Shown here: positions 1 to 5,175 of the stretch, piece by piece | Layout: each line of letters opens with the position of its first letter | Numbering within the stretch: position 1 is the first letter of the stretch | Source: Thermaceae bacterium | GTDB taxonomy: Bacteria > Deinococcota > Deinococci > Deinococcales > Marinithermaceae | NCBI GenBank assembly: GCA_026989475.1 | Contig: JALSJG010000047.1 | Location: 1 to 5,175, forward strand | Length of the DNA stretch: 5,175 nt | Direction of reading: 5' to 3' | Made by a program: the position numbers and the translations under genes | The notes under the pieces: model-generated | The model's input: the letters and a program-made list of their open reading frames with translations, nothing else | What the model was told of the DNA's origin: nothing | Database searches by the model: none

Positions 1-228
1 CTCCTTCACCGCCGCCACCACCTCGGGGTGGGCGTGGCCCAGGATCATCGGCCCCCAGGAGAGGACGTAATCCACGAAGCGTCTCCCCTCCGCGTCCCAG
101 ACGTAGGGACCCTCGCCCCGAACCAGGAACCGGGGCACGCCGCCGACCGCGCCAAACGCCCGCACCGGGCTCGATACCCCGCCCGGAAGCAGCCGCTTGG
201 CCTTCTCGAAGAGCTCCGCGTTCTTCAC
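1..228 (-). CDS. hemL: Glutamate-1-semialdehyde 2,1-aminomutase, N-terminal part (cut by window edge)
   Basis: This is the first 76 codons of a PLP-dependent aminomutase that converts glutamate-1-semialdehyde to 5-aminolevulinate, the last step of the C5 route to tetrapyrroles, in the cytoplasm. The visible part carries the family's N-terminal signature PGGVSSPVRAF (residues 15-25), followed by GPYVWDAEGRRFVDYV (40-55) and WGPMILGHAHPEV (58-70), all typical of HemL. The catalytic PLP lysine lies beyond the left edge. The start is a GTG at 226-228: reading upstream in frame there is no ATG, GTG or TTG before a stop at 262-264, and the conserved region begins soon after, so this start is forced. 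There is no well-placed Shine-Dalgarno sequence; a GGAG lies too far upstream, and a -10-like box ends 7 bases before the GTG. It diverges from the dGTPase-like gene. Other class-III aminotransferases are a formal alternative, but the signature favours HemL strongly. Confidence 0.95.
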   Translation of the reverse strand, partial: MKNAELFEKAKRLLPGGVSSPVRAFGAVGGVPRFLVRGEGPYVWDAEGRRFVDYVLSWGPMILGHAHPEVVAAVKE

Positions 229-235
229 GGAAACG

Positions 236-266
236 AGTTTACCCGCTCCACTCCCTACCCCCTAAA
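236..266 (-). promoter_or_regulatory. Predicted hemL promoter, nearly leaderless
   Basis: Read on the minus strand, a -10 box TAAACT (236-241) ends 7 bases before the GTG start of hemL, which places transcription start within about one base of the start codon. A weak -35-like TTTAGG (261-266) lies 19 bases further upstream and overlaps the -10 box of the opposing promoter. The hexamer matches the TAnnnT pattern of housekeeping sigma factor -10 elements. The assignment is inferred from position and sequence only. Confidence 0.55.
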
Positions 267-268
267 CT
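238..268 (+). promoter_or_regulatory. Predicted dgt promoter, leaderless
   Basis: A -10 box TAAACT (263-268) ends 6 bases before the ATG at 275, so a start site 7 bases after the box would fall on the A of the start codon. The TAA within the box is also the in-frame stop that bounds the reading frame. A weak -35-like TTTACC (238-243) lies 19 bases upstream of the box and overlaps the -10 of the hemL promoter. There is no Shine-Dalgarno sequence. Inferred from sequence only. Confidence 0.6.
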
Positions 269-274
269 GGACCT

Positions 275-1417
275 ATGCTCTACACCCGCGATCGGCTCCT
301 CGCCCTCGAGGACGAGACCCTCGCCCCCTACGCGATGCGGGCGAGCGAGACCCGGGGGCGGGAACACCCCGAGGAGGAGTCGGCCTTTCGCACCCCCTTC
401 CAAAAAGACCGCGACCGGGTGATCCACACCACCGCCTTCCGCCGGCTCGAGTACAAGACCCAGGTCTTCGTCAACTACGAGGGCGACTACTACCGCACCC
501 GCCTCACCCACACCCTCGAGGTCGCCCAGGTGGCCCGGAGCCTGGCCCGGGCCCTGGGCTTGAACGAGGACCTCGCCGAGACCGTGGCCCTGGCCCACGA
601 CCTCGGCCACCCCCCCTTCGGCCACGCGGGCGAGCGGGTCCTCTCCGAGCTCATGGCCGACCACGGCGGTTTCGACCATAACGCCCAGTCGCTCAGGATC
701 GTCACCCACCTGGAAAAGCGCTACCCGGGCTTCCGGGGCCTGAACCTCACCTACGAGGTCCGCGAGGGGATCGCCAAGCACGAGACCGCCTACGACGTGC
801 CCGATGCCGGTTTCGGGGAAGGGCGGCCCACCCTCGAGGCCCAGATCGTGAACCTCGCCGACGAGATCGCCTACAACGCCCACGACCTCGACGACGGGCT
901 CCGGAGCGGGCTGCTACAGCCCGCCCACCTAACCCGGGTGCCTCTCCTGGTCGAGGTGGCGGACGCGGCGGGGATCGAGCTTCCCGCCCTCGACGAGTTC
1001 GCCCGGCGGGTGTTGGTGCGCGAGCTGCTCGGGGCGATGATCACCGACGTCATCCTCGCGACCCACGAAAACCTCGAGCGAAACCGGATCCAAAGCGTCG
1101 AGGACGTGCGCCGCTTCCCGGCGCCGCTCGCCGCCTACTCCCAGGAGATGTCGGAGAAGGTGGCCGAGCTCCGCCGCTTCCTCTACCAAAACCTCTACCG
1201 CCACTGGCGGATCCTCCGCCAGGTGGGCAAGGCCCGCCACGTGCTAAAGCGGCTCTTTTCCGCCTACGTCGAGATGCCCGAGATGCTTCCTCCTACCGTG
1301 CAGGAGGCCGCCGAGCTCGAGGGGCTCTACCGCGCGGTCTGCGACTACATCGCCGGGATGACCGACCGCTTCGCCCTCGACGAGTACGCCCGGCTCTTCG
1401 ACCCTTACGGCCGCTGA
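275..1417 (+). CDS. dgt: dGTPase-like deoxynucleoside triphosphate triphosphohydrolase (HD domain)
   Basis: The 380-residue product belongs to the Dgt family of HD-domain hydrolases, which split dNTPs into deoxynucleoside and inorganic triphosphate and so limit dNTP pools. The metal-binding HD motif is complete: H79 in RLTHTLEV, H108-D109 in ALAHDLGHPPFGHAGE, and D196 in NLADEIAY. Other family signatures are TPFQKDRDRVIHTTAFRRLE (40-59), FDHNAQSLRI (133-142), GLNLTYEVREGIAKHE (155-170) and, near the end, CDYIAGMTDRFALDEY (356-371). Length and motif order match the Thermus thermophilus dNTP triphosphohydrolase as I remember it; that family member forms a hexamer and acts on several dNTPs, which may hold here too but is not shown by sequence. 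An in-frame TAA at 263-265 makes the ATG at 275 the first possible start. The gene diverges from hemL, and its last 13 bases overlap the end of the kinase gene on the other strand. Confidence 0.95.
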   Translation: MLYTRDRLLALEDETLAPYAMRASETRGREHPEEESAFRTPFQKDRDRVIHTTAFRRLEYKTQVFVNYEGDYYRTRLTHTLEVAQVARSLARALGLNEDLAETVALAHDLGHPPFGHAGERVLSELMADHGGFDHNAQSLRIVTHLEKRYPGFRGLNLTYEVREGIAKHETAYDVPDAGFGEGRPTLEAQIVNLADEIAYNAHDLDDGLRSGLLQPAHLTRVPLLVEVADAAGIELPALDEFARRVLVRELLGAMITDVILATHENLERNRIQSVEDVRRFPAPLAAYSQEMSEKVAELRRFLYQNLYRHWRILRQVGKARHVLKRLFSAYVEMPEMLPPTVQEAAELEGLYRAVCDYIAGMTDRFALDEYARLFDPYGR

Positions 1418-3342
1418 GGCAGCCAGAGCGCCATCGCGCGCACCGGCACCCCGATCTCGAGGGGGCCCTCCTCGCTCGCCAGGCGGTAGATCCGCGGGCT
1501 CCCGCGCCTGAGCGCGTAGATCACGCCGTCGGGGCTGCCGGCGAGGTCCACGATCGCCCCCGCGTCCTCGTCCTCGGCGAGGGGAAGCGGGTAGCTTGCG
1601 AGCAGTTTGCCCTGGGGGCTGAGCACGCGCACCTTTTCCGAGTCGGCATCGTAGATCAACAGGTTTCCGGAAGCGTCGAGGCCGAGTCCGGAAAGTCTTC
1701 GGGGGGTGGGATCATCGGCCGAGACCGCAAGCACCAGTCGGTCCTTGTAGTTGCCCTCGGTATCGAGCCGCTGGATCTGGCGCGCGTCCAGGTCAAGGAC
1801 GAAAACCTCCTTTCCGACCGCGATTTGCACCGCGTTCTGGAAGCTGCCCCGGCCGGGTCCACGTCCCCCGAAGCGCAGTTCCGCGCGCCCTTCCAGGGTC
1901 AGGCGGGTGATCGCCTGGGACTCGCTGTCCAGCACGTAAACCCGGTCGTTCTGGCCGCAGGCGATGGCGACCGGGTTAAAAAACTCGCCGAGCTTCAACC
2001 CGTAGGTACCGGTGGCGAGCACCTCCTCCCCCTCGGGGGAGAAGCGACGGATCATACCTCGTTGGTCGGTAAATTCAAAGTGTACCACCCAGAGGTAACC
2101 CTCCCGGTCCACCGCCAGGTCGTTCGCACCCTGACGGCCAAATGCCCGAACCGGAAGGCCTTTTTGATTGACCAGCCGGAGCTTCCCGCCGGGGGCTTCC
2201 ACCGCCAGGGCCAGGAGATGATCCTGGGTGAGTTCGGGGGTTTCGGCGACCGGGAGATTCTTGAGGACCCTGATCACTTCCGTTAGATCGGGGCGACGGG
2301 CCGGGTCCTTTTCCAGCATCCGCATCACCAGGTCGTTGAGCAGGGGATGGAGCTTGGGGTTTTTCTGGATGGGCGGCACCGGGCGCTCGTGGATCTGTTT
2401 GCGCGCCACCTGTTCGAAATCCCCCTGGAAAGGGGCTTCGCCCACCAGGGCTTCGTAAAGCACGACCCCGAGGCTGTACACGTCGCTCTTTTCGTCCAGG
2501 GGCTGGCCCCTGGCTTGCTCGGGGCTCATGTAGGTGGGGGTGCCGATCCGGGCACCCACGGTGGTGAGCCGGGTGAACTCCTTGCCGGCTGCGATTCCGA
2601 AGTCCATGAGGCGTACGCCGGCTGGGTCGACGTCACCGTCTTTCAGGGCGTTGCGGTAGATCATGATGTTCCCGGGCTTGAGGTCCCGGTGTAAAAACCC
2701 CTGGTCGTGCATGTATTTGAGGGCTTCCGCTACCGATAGCAGCACCTTTCGCACCAGCTCGGGGTTTAAGCGGCGGTCGGCGATCAGCTGATCGAGGCTC
2801 GGGCCGTCGACCAGCTCCATGGCGATGAAGTGGGTGCGCCCCGCCTGGCCGTGCTCGTAGACCTTGATGATGTTGGGGTGGCGGAGTTTCTTGAGCACCT
2901 CGGCCTCCCGGTGCAGGCGCCTGAGAAACCGGGGCTCGCTCGCGTAGCGTTCCTGGGGGATCTTGAGCGCCGCCACCAGGCCGTCGGCCCGGCGCCGGGC
3001 ACGGTACACGGTGGCCATCCCCCCGCTACCCAGCTTTCCCAGGATCTGGTAGCGCTCCTCCAAAGGTTCTTTTTCCGAAGGGGGCAGCAGCCGTTTTCGC
3101 CTGCGCCGCAAGGGAAGGCGGGGGAGGGTGCGCGTACGCGGGGGGGTGACCAAGCTTCCCAGGCCCAAAAGGGCGAGCCCAACGAGGCTGTAGGGACGAC
3201 CGCCGAGTCCGGCCAGAAAGCCCACGTCGGCCAGGTACAGGAGTATTACGAAGCCGAGGAGCACCCCGGGCCCGAGCCGCAAAAGCAGCAGGAGGGTGAG
3301 CAGATAGAGGGCAAAGGCAAGGACGTGGGGTGCTTCCGGCAT
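1405..3342 (-). CDS. Membrane-anchored Ser/Thr protein kinase with C-terminal NHL-type beta-propeller
   Basis: The 645-residue product has three parts. Residues about 5-66 form three likely transmembrane helices (roughly 5-21, 26-45, 50-66), followed by an Arg/Lys-rich stretch (69-84) that should hold the next domain in the cytoplasm. Residues about 98-363 are a PknB-like kinase with all key motifs: glycine loop GKLGSGGMATVY (102-113), ATP lysine K127, helix C glutamate E146, HRDLKPGN (218-225), DFG (247-249), SPE (273-275), D287 and R350. Activation-loop threonines T257, T260 and T261 are plausible autophosphorylation sites. Residues about 375-640 hold roughly six NHL-like repeats, e.g. NPVAIACGQNDRVYVLDSES (456-475) and GLGLDASGNLLIYDADSEK (552-570). 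No membrane segment separates kinase and propeller. The ATG is the first possible start, since an in-frame TAG lies at 3355-3357. The ligand and the substrates are unknown. The gene diverges from the MFS gene. Confidence 0.93.
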   Translation of the reverse strand: MPEAPHVLAFALYLLTLLLLLRLGPGVLLGFVILLYLADVGFLAGLGGRPYSLVGLALLGLGSLVTPPRTRTLPRLPLRRRRKRLLPPSEKEPLEERYQILGKLGSGGMATVYRARRRADGLVAALKIPQERYASEPRFLRRLHREAEVLKKLRHPNIIKVYEHGQAGRTHFIAMELVDGPSLDQLIADRRLNPELVRKVLLSVAEALKYMHDQGFLHRDLKPGNIMIYRNALKDGDVDPAGVRLMDFGIAAGKEFTRLTTVGARIGTPTYMSPEQARGQPLDEKSDVYSLGVVLYEALVGEAPFQGDFEQVARKQIHERPVPPIQKNPKLHPLLNDLVMRMLEKDPARRPDLTEVIRVLKNLPVAETPELTQDHLLALAVEAPGGKLRLVNQKGLPVRAFGRQGANDLAVDREGYLWVVHFEFTDQRGMIRRFSPEGEEVLATGTYGLKLGEFFNPVAIACGQNDRVYVLDSESQAITRLTLEGRAELRFGGRGPGRGSFQNAVQIAVGKEVFVLDLDARQIQRLDTEGNYKDRLVLAVSADDPTPRRLSGLGLDASGNLLIYDADSEKVRVLSPQGKLLASYPLPLAEDEDAGAIVDLAGSPDGVIYALRRGSPRIYRLASEEGPLEIGVPVRAMALWLPQRP

Positions 3343-3351
3343 GGCTATTCC

Positions 3352-3357
3352 ATTCTA
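3352..3357 (-). promoter_or_regulatory. Predicted -10 box of the kinase gene
   Basis: On the minus strand TAGAAT ends 9 bases before the kinase ATG, predicting a leader of about 3 bases. The TAG of the hexamer is also the in-frame stop upstream of the gene. No good -35 is seen at 16-18 bases upstream (GTCCCG at 17), and no Shine-Dalgarno sequence precedes the ATG. Moderate to low certainty because only the -10 supports it. Confidence 0.42.
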
Positions 3358-3379
3358 GGATCGGTTTGGAAGGGCGGGA

Positions 3380-3393
3380 CCCCACATGTGCGG
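3380..3393. promoter_or_regulatory. Imperfect palindrome between divergent promoters, possible operator
   Basis: CACATGTG (3383-3390) is a perfect 8-bp palindrome. With one mismatched pair it extends to 14 bp (CC-C-CACATGTG-C-GG). It lies between the kinase and transporter start codons, next to the place where the kinase -35 should be and about 30 bp upstream of the transporter -10. A dimeric regulator site is possible, but an 8-bp palindrome can arise by chance and no regulator gene is in the window. Confidence 0.2.
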
Positions 3394-3419
3394 GATGGTG
3401 CGCAACGGGTTCGCGGGCT

Positions 3420-3428
3420 TGCTAAACT
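3420..3428 (+). promoter_or_regulatory. Predicted extended -10 promoter of the MFS gene
   Basis: TGcTAAACT combines a TG extended -10 element with the same TAAACT hexamer seen at the hemL and dgt promoters. The box ends 12 bases before the ATG at 3441, predicting a leader of 5 to 6 bases, too short for a normal ribosome binding site. No convincing -35 is visible 17-18 bases upstream, which fits an extended -10 promoter. Confidence 0.5.
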
Positions 3429-3440
3429 AGCTCCTAAGTC

Positions 3441-4634
3441 ATGCGCGCAGTATTGGCTATACCCGCGTTTCGCCGCTTTTTCATCGCCTCGTTGATCACG
3501 CAGGCCGGGGATCAGGTCCACCGCATCGCCCTCTTCGTACTCGTCTACGAACTCACGGGCAGCACCGCGATGGTGGCGGCGGTGCTTTCGGCGCAGCTTT
3601 TGGTCAACGTCTTCCTAAGCCCATTCCTGGCTGCCTGGGCGGAACATCGAGAACGGCGTGGGCTCTTCGTCGCCTCGCAGGTCGTTCAGGGAGTGCTGGT
3701 GCTGCTGATCGCGCTGGTGGGCACGAAGAGTCTTCTCTTGCTCTGGGTGCTTGTATTTGCGATCCATATCTTCCAGCGCCTCGAGTATCCCCTAATCGCC
3801 GCCATCACGCCCGAGCTCGTGCCGGAGGAGCGCCTCGACGAGGCGAACGGCCTGGTTTCCTTCACCCGGAGGTTCTCCGAGGTCGCGGTGGTGGGGCTAG
3901 CGGGCGTCTTGGTGGCGGCGGTTGGTCCGGTAGCGGCGTTTTACCTGAACGCGGCGAGCTTCTTTGTGACGGCCCTTTTGCTGCTGGGCCTCCCACGCAT
4001 CCCGCCGCCGGCGGCGAAACGGGGAAGCTATCTCGAGGAAGTAAAGGAGGGCTTTTCCTTTTTGCTCACGCATCCGTTGCTCCGGCGGGTGGTCGGAGCG
4101 TTGTTCGTGGCAGCCTTGCTGGGTTCCGTGGAGAACGTGCTTGGAGTGGCGCTCGCCTTGGGCGTCTTGAAGGTGGGTTCCCAGGGATACGGCGCCATCG
4201 AGATGGCGCTGGCACTGGGGGCGGTGCTGGGGGCGGTCTGGGTGCCGCTCTGGACCCGTCGGATCGACCGGGAGCGGGTATTCGCCTACTCCTTCCTGCT
4301 CTTCGGGCTGGGCATCGCCTCGGTGGCGCTCTGGCCGGTTTTCCCCTGGGCGGTGGTGGCCTACTTCCTGAGCGGGCTTTTCAACCAGGGATTCCTGGTC
4401 CCGGTCCGGAGCCTCTTGCAACTTGAGACTCCCAAACAGCTGGTTACGCGTGTGTTTGGGGCGGTCGGCTCCGTAACCGGGACGGCCGTACTGCTTGGTG
4501 TCATGGGAGGGGGTGTGGTCGCCGACCTGATTGGAGTGCTCACCACCTACCTGCTGGCGGGAATGGGGGTGGCGCTGGTCGGCGTCTACCTGATTGTGTC
4601 CAAGCTAAAAAAACGTTTTATTCCCCCCCATTGA
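3441..4634 (+). CDS. MFS transporter, probable exporter of unknown substrate
   Basis: The 397-residue protein is a typical major facilitator with about twelve hydrophobic helices (roughly 12-38, 42-66, 78-94, 97-118, 146-164, 166-184, 214-238, 250-271, 280-298, 302-322, 339-363, 366-387) and a charged central loop (about 185-213). The N-terminus (PAFRRFFIASLITQAGDQVH, then YELTGS) and the stretch NGLVSFTRRFSEV (136-148) with NAASFF (170-175) resemble the MFS_3 / EntS-like exporter group, and RVFGAVGSV (337-345) fits as well. The cytoplasmic motif A between helices 2 and 3 is degenerate, AEHRERRG (67-74), with Glu in place of the usual Asp. No substrate can be named from the sequence; drug, siderophore or metabolite efflux are all possible. 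An in-frame TAA at 3435-3437 forces the ATG start. The gene diverges from the kinase gene across 98 bp, and its end overlaps hemB by 17 bp on the opposite strand. Confidence 0.92.
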   Translation: MRAVLAIPAFRRFFIASLITQAGDQVHRIALFVLVYELTGSTAMVAAVLSAQLLVNVFLSPFLAAWAEHRERRGLFVASQVVQGVLVLLIALVGTKSLLLLWVLVFAIHIFQRLEYPLIAAITPELVPEERLDEANGLVSFTRRFSEVAVVGLAGVLVAAVGPVAAFYLNAASFFVTALLLLGLPRIPPPAAKRGSYLEEVKEGFSFLLTHPLLRRVVGALFVAALLGSVENVLGVALALGVLKVGSQGYGAIEMALALGAVLGAVWVPLWTRRIDRERVFAYSFLLFGLGIASVALWPVFPWAVVAYFLSGLFNQGFLVPVRSLLQLETPKQLVTRVFGAVGSVTGTAVLLGVMGGGVVADLIGVLTTYLLAGMGVALVGVYLIVSKLKKRFIPPH

Positions 4635-5175
4635 GCCAGCGGGCGGCCTCGAGGGCGTGGTAGGTGAGGATGAACTGGGCGCCGGCCCGGCGGATGCCGG
4701 TGAGGGTCTCGAGCACCACCCGCCGCTCGTCCAGCCAACCCCGCTCGGCGGCGGCCTTGATCATGCTGTACTCCCCGGAGACGAGGTAGGCGGCGACGGG
4801 TTTTTCGAAGTGCTCCTTGAGCAGGCGCACCAGGTCGAGGTAGGCGAGGGCGGGCTTCACCATCAACATGTCGGCGCCTTCGACGTCGTCAAGACGGGCT
4901 TCGCGGAGGGCGTCCCAGACCCCGGCGGCGGGGTCCATCTGGTAGCTTTTGCGGTCGCCGAAGGCGGGGGCGCTCTCGGCGGCGTCGCGAAAAGGGCCGT
5001 AGAGGGCGGAGGCGAACTTGACCGCGTAGGAGAGGATCGGTACGTGGGTGAGGCCGGCCTCGTCGAGGGCCCGTCGGATCGCCGCTACCTGGCCGTCCAT
5101 CATCGCGCTCGGGGCGACCACGTCGGCCCCGGCCTTGGCCTGGCTCACCGCGGTCCGGCCGAGGAGCTCGAGGGT
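4618..5175 (-). CDS. hemB: Porphobilinogen synthase (delta-aminolevulinate dehydratase), C-terminal part (cut by window edge)
   Basis: This is the last 185 codons of HemB, which condenses two 5-aminolevulinate molecules to porphobilinogen in the cytoplasm. The partial protein begins TLELLGRTAVSQAKAGADVV and continues with APSAMMDGQV (21-30), SYAVKFASALYGPFR (49-63), GDRKSYQMDP (73-82), EGADMLMVKPAL (99-110) and AYLVSGEYSMIKAA (129-142). Both active-site lysines of the family are present, K53 and K107 of this fragment, equivalent to K195 and K247 in E. coli. The Cys/Asp metal-site segment that separates zinc-dependent from magnesium-dependent forms lies past the right edge, so the metal type cannot be judged. 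The frame is open to the window edge; the GTG at 5146-5148 is an internal valine, not a start. The gene ends in TAA inside the end of the opposing MFS gene. Confidence 0.97.
   Translation of the reverse strand, partial: TLELLGRTAVSQAKAGADVVAPSAMMDGQVAAIRRALDEAGLTHVPILSYAVKFASALYGPFRDAAESAPAFGDRKSYQMDPAAGVWDALREARLDDVEGADMLMVKPALAYLDLVRLLKEHFEKPVAAYLVSGEYSMIKAAAERGWLDERRVVLETLTGIRRAGAQFILTYHALEAARWLNGGE

Noticed and set aside
28..681. Open plus-strand frame of 217 codons running from hemL antisense into dgt
   Set aside because: It crosses the hemL/dgt promoter region, overlaps dgt in another frame, and its product is Pro/Arg/Gly-rich low-complexity sequence typical of GC-rich shadow frames.
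239..883. Open minus-strand frame of 214 codons opposite dgt
   Set aside because: It is antisense to a clearly conserved enzyme, and its Gly/Val/Glu-rich product looks like the mirror of high-GC codon bias; no recognisable domain.
1461..1472. GAGGG/CCCTC hairpin as a terminator of dgt
   Set aside because: The loop would be only about two bases, there is no T-run after it, and it lies inside the kinase coding region.
1825..2286. Open plus-strand frame of 153 codons opposite the kinase propeller
   Set aside because: It lies wholly within the strongly supported kinase gene on the other strand and shows no family signature.
2830..3495. Open plus-strand frame of 221 codons from kinase antisense into the MFS start
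   Set aside because: It covers the kinase N-terminus, the divergent promoters and the start of the MFS gene in a different frame; the product is not protein-like.
3897..4421. Open minus-strand frame of 174 codons opposite the MFS gene
   Set aside because: Its His/Arg/Glu/Gln-rich product is what the antisense of membrane-helix codons gives; no domain or start signal.
4607..4620. A-run followed by CGTTTTA near the hemB/MFS junction as an intrinsic terminator
   Set aside because: On the minus strand there is a T7 run after the hemB stop, but no GC-rich stem directly precedes it. AAAACGTTTT is a loopless palindrome and cannot form a terminator hairpin.
5146..5148. GTG as the start of hemB
   Set aside because: The frame continues upstream to the window edge with conserved HemB sequence (TLELLGRTAV), so this codon is an internal valine of a longer protein.

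Overview
The window looks like a chromosomal segment from a Deinococcota bacterium, probably a member of the Thermales (Thermaceae or a relative). The grounds are the strongly GC-rich coding sequence, a dGTPase-like protein that matches my memory of the Thermus thermophilus dNTP triphosphohydrolase along most of its length, and start codons that sit directly behind -10 boxes with no Shine-Dalgarno sequence. The genus cannot be fixed from the sequence alone. I see no mobile element, CRISPR array, tRNA or rRNA.

Five protein genes fill the window in strictly alternating orientation. From left to right they are: the start of hemL (minus strand, cut by the left edge), a dGTPase-like HD hydrolase (plus), a membrane-anchored Ser/Thr protein kinase with a C-terminal NHL-type beta-propeller (minus), an MFS transporter (plus), and the end of hemB (minus, cut by the right edge). 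The two divergent junctions are short, 46 bp for hemL/dgt and 98 bp for kinase/transporter. The two convergent junctions are negative, with the coding ends overlapping by 13 bp (dgt/kinase) and 17 bp (transporter/hemB). Each internal gene is therefore probably its own transcription unit, and no intrinsic terminator is visible at either convergent junction.

Functionally, hemB and hemL encode two enzymes of C5-pathway tetrapyrrole synthesis (porphobilinogen synthase and glutamate-1-semialdehyde aminomutase) and lie on the same strand, separated by three unrelated genes. The dGTPase-like protein should hydrolyse dNTPs to deoxynucleoside and triphosphate. The kinase has a full set of catalytic motifs, N-terminal transmembrane helices and a propeller that appears to lie on the same, cytoplasmic, side of the membrane as the catalytic domain. 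The MFS protein is a 12-helix exporter-like carrier of unknown substrate that shares a divergent control region with the kinase.

The most striking points are the kinase architecture and the hemL/dgt control region. There, two facing TAAACT -10 boxes lie 6 to 7 bases from their start codons, so that both mRNAs should be leaderless or nearly so and the two promoters overlap. No wholly new system is evident.
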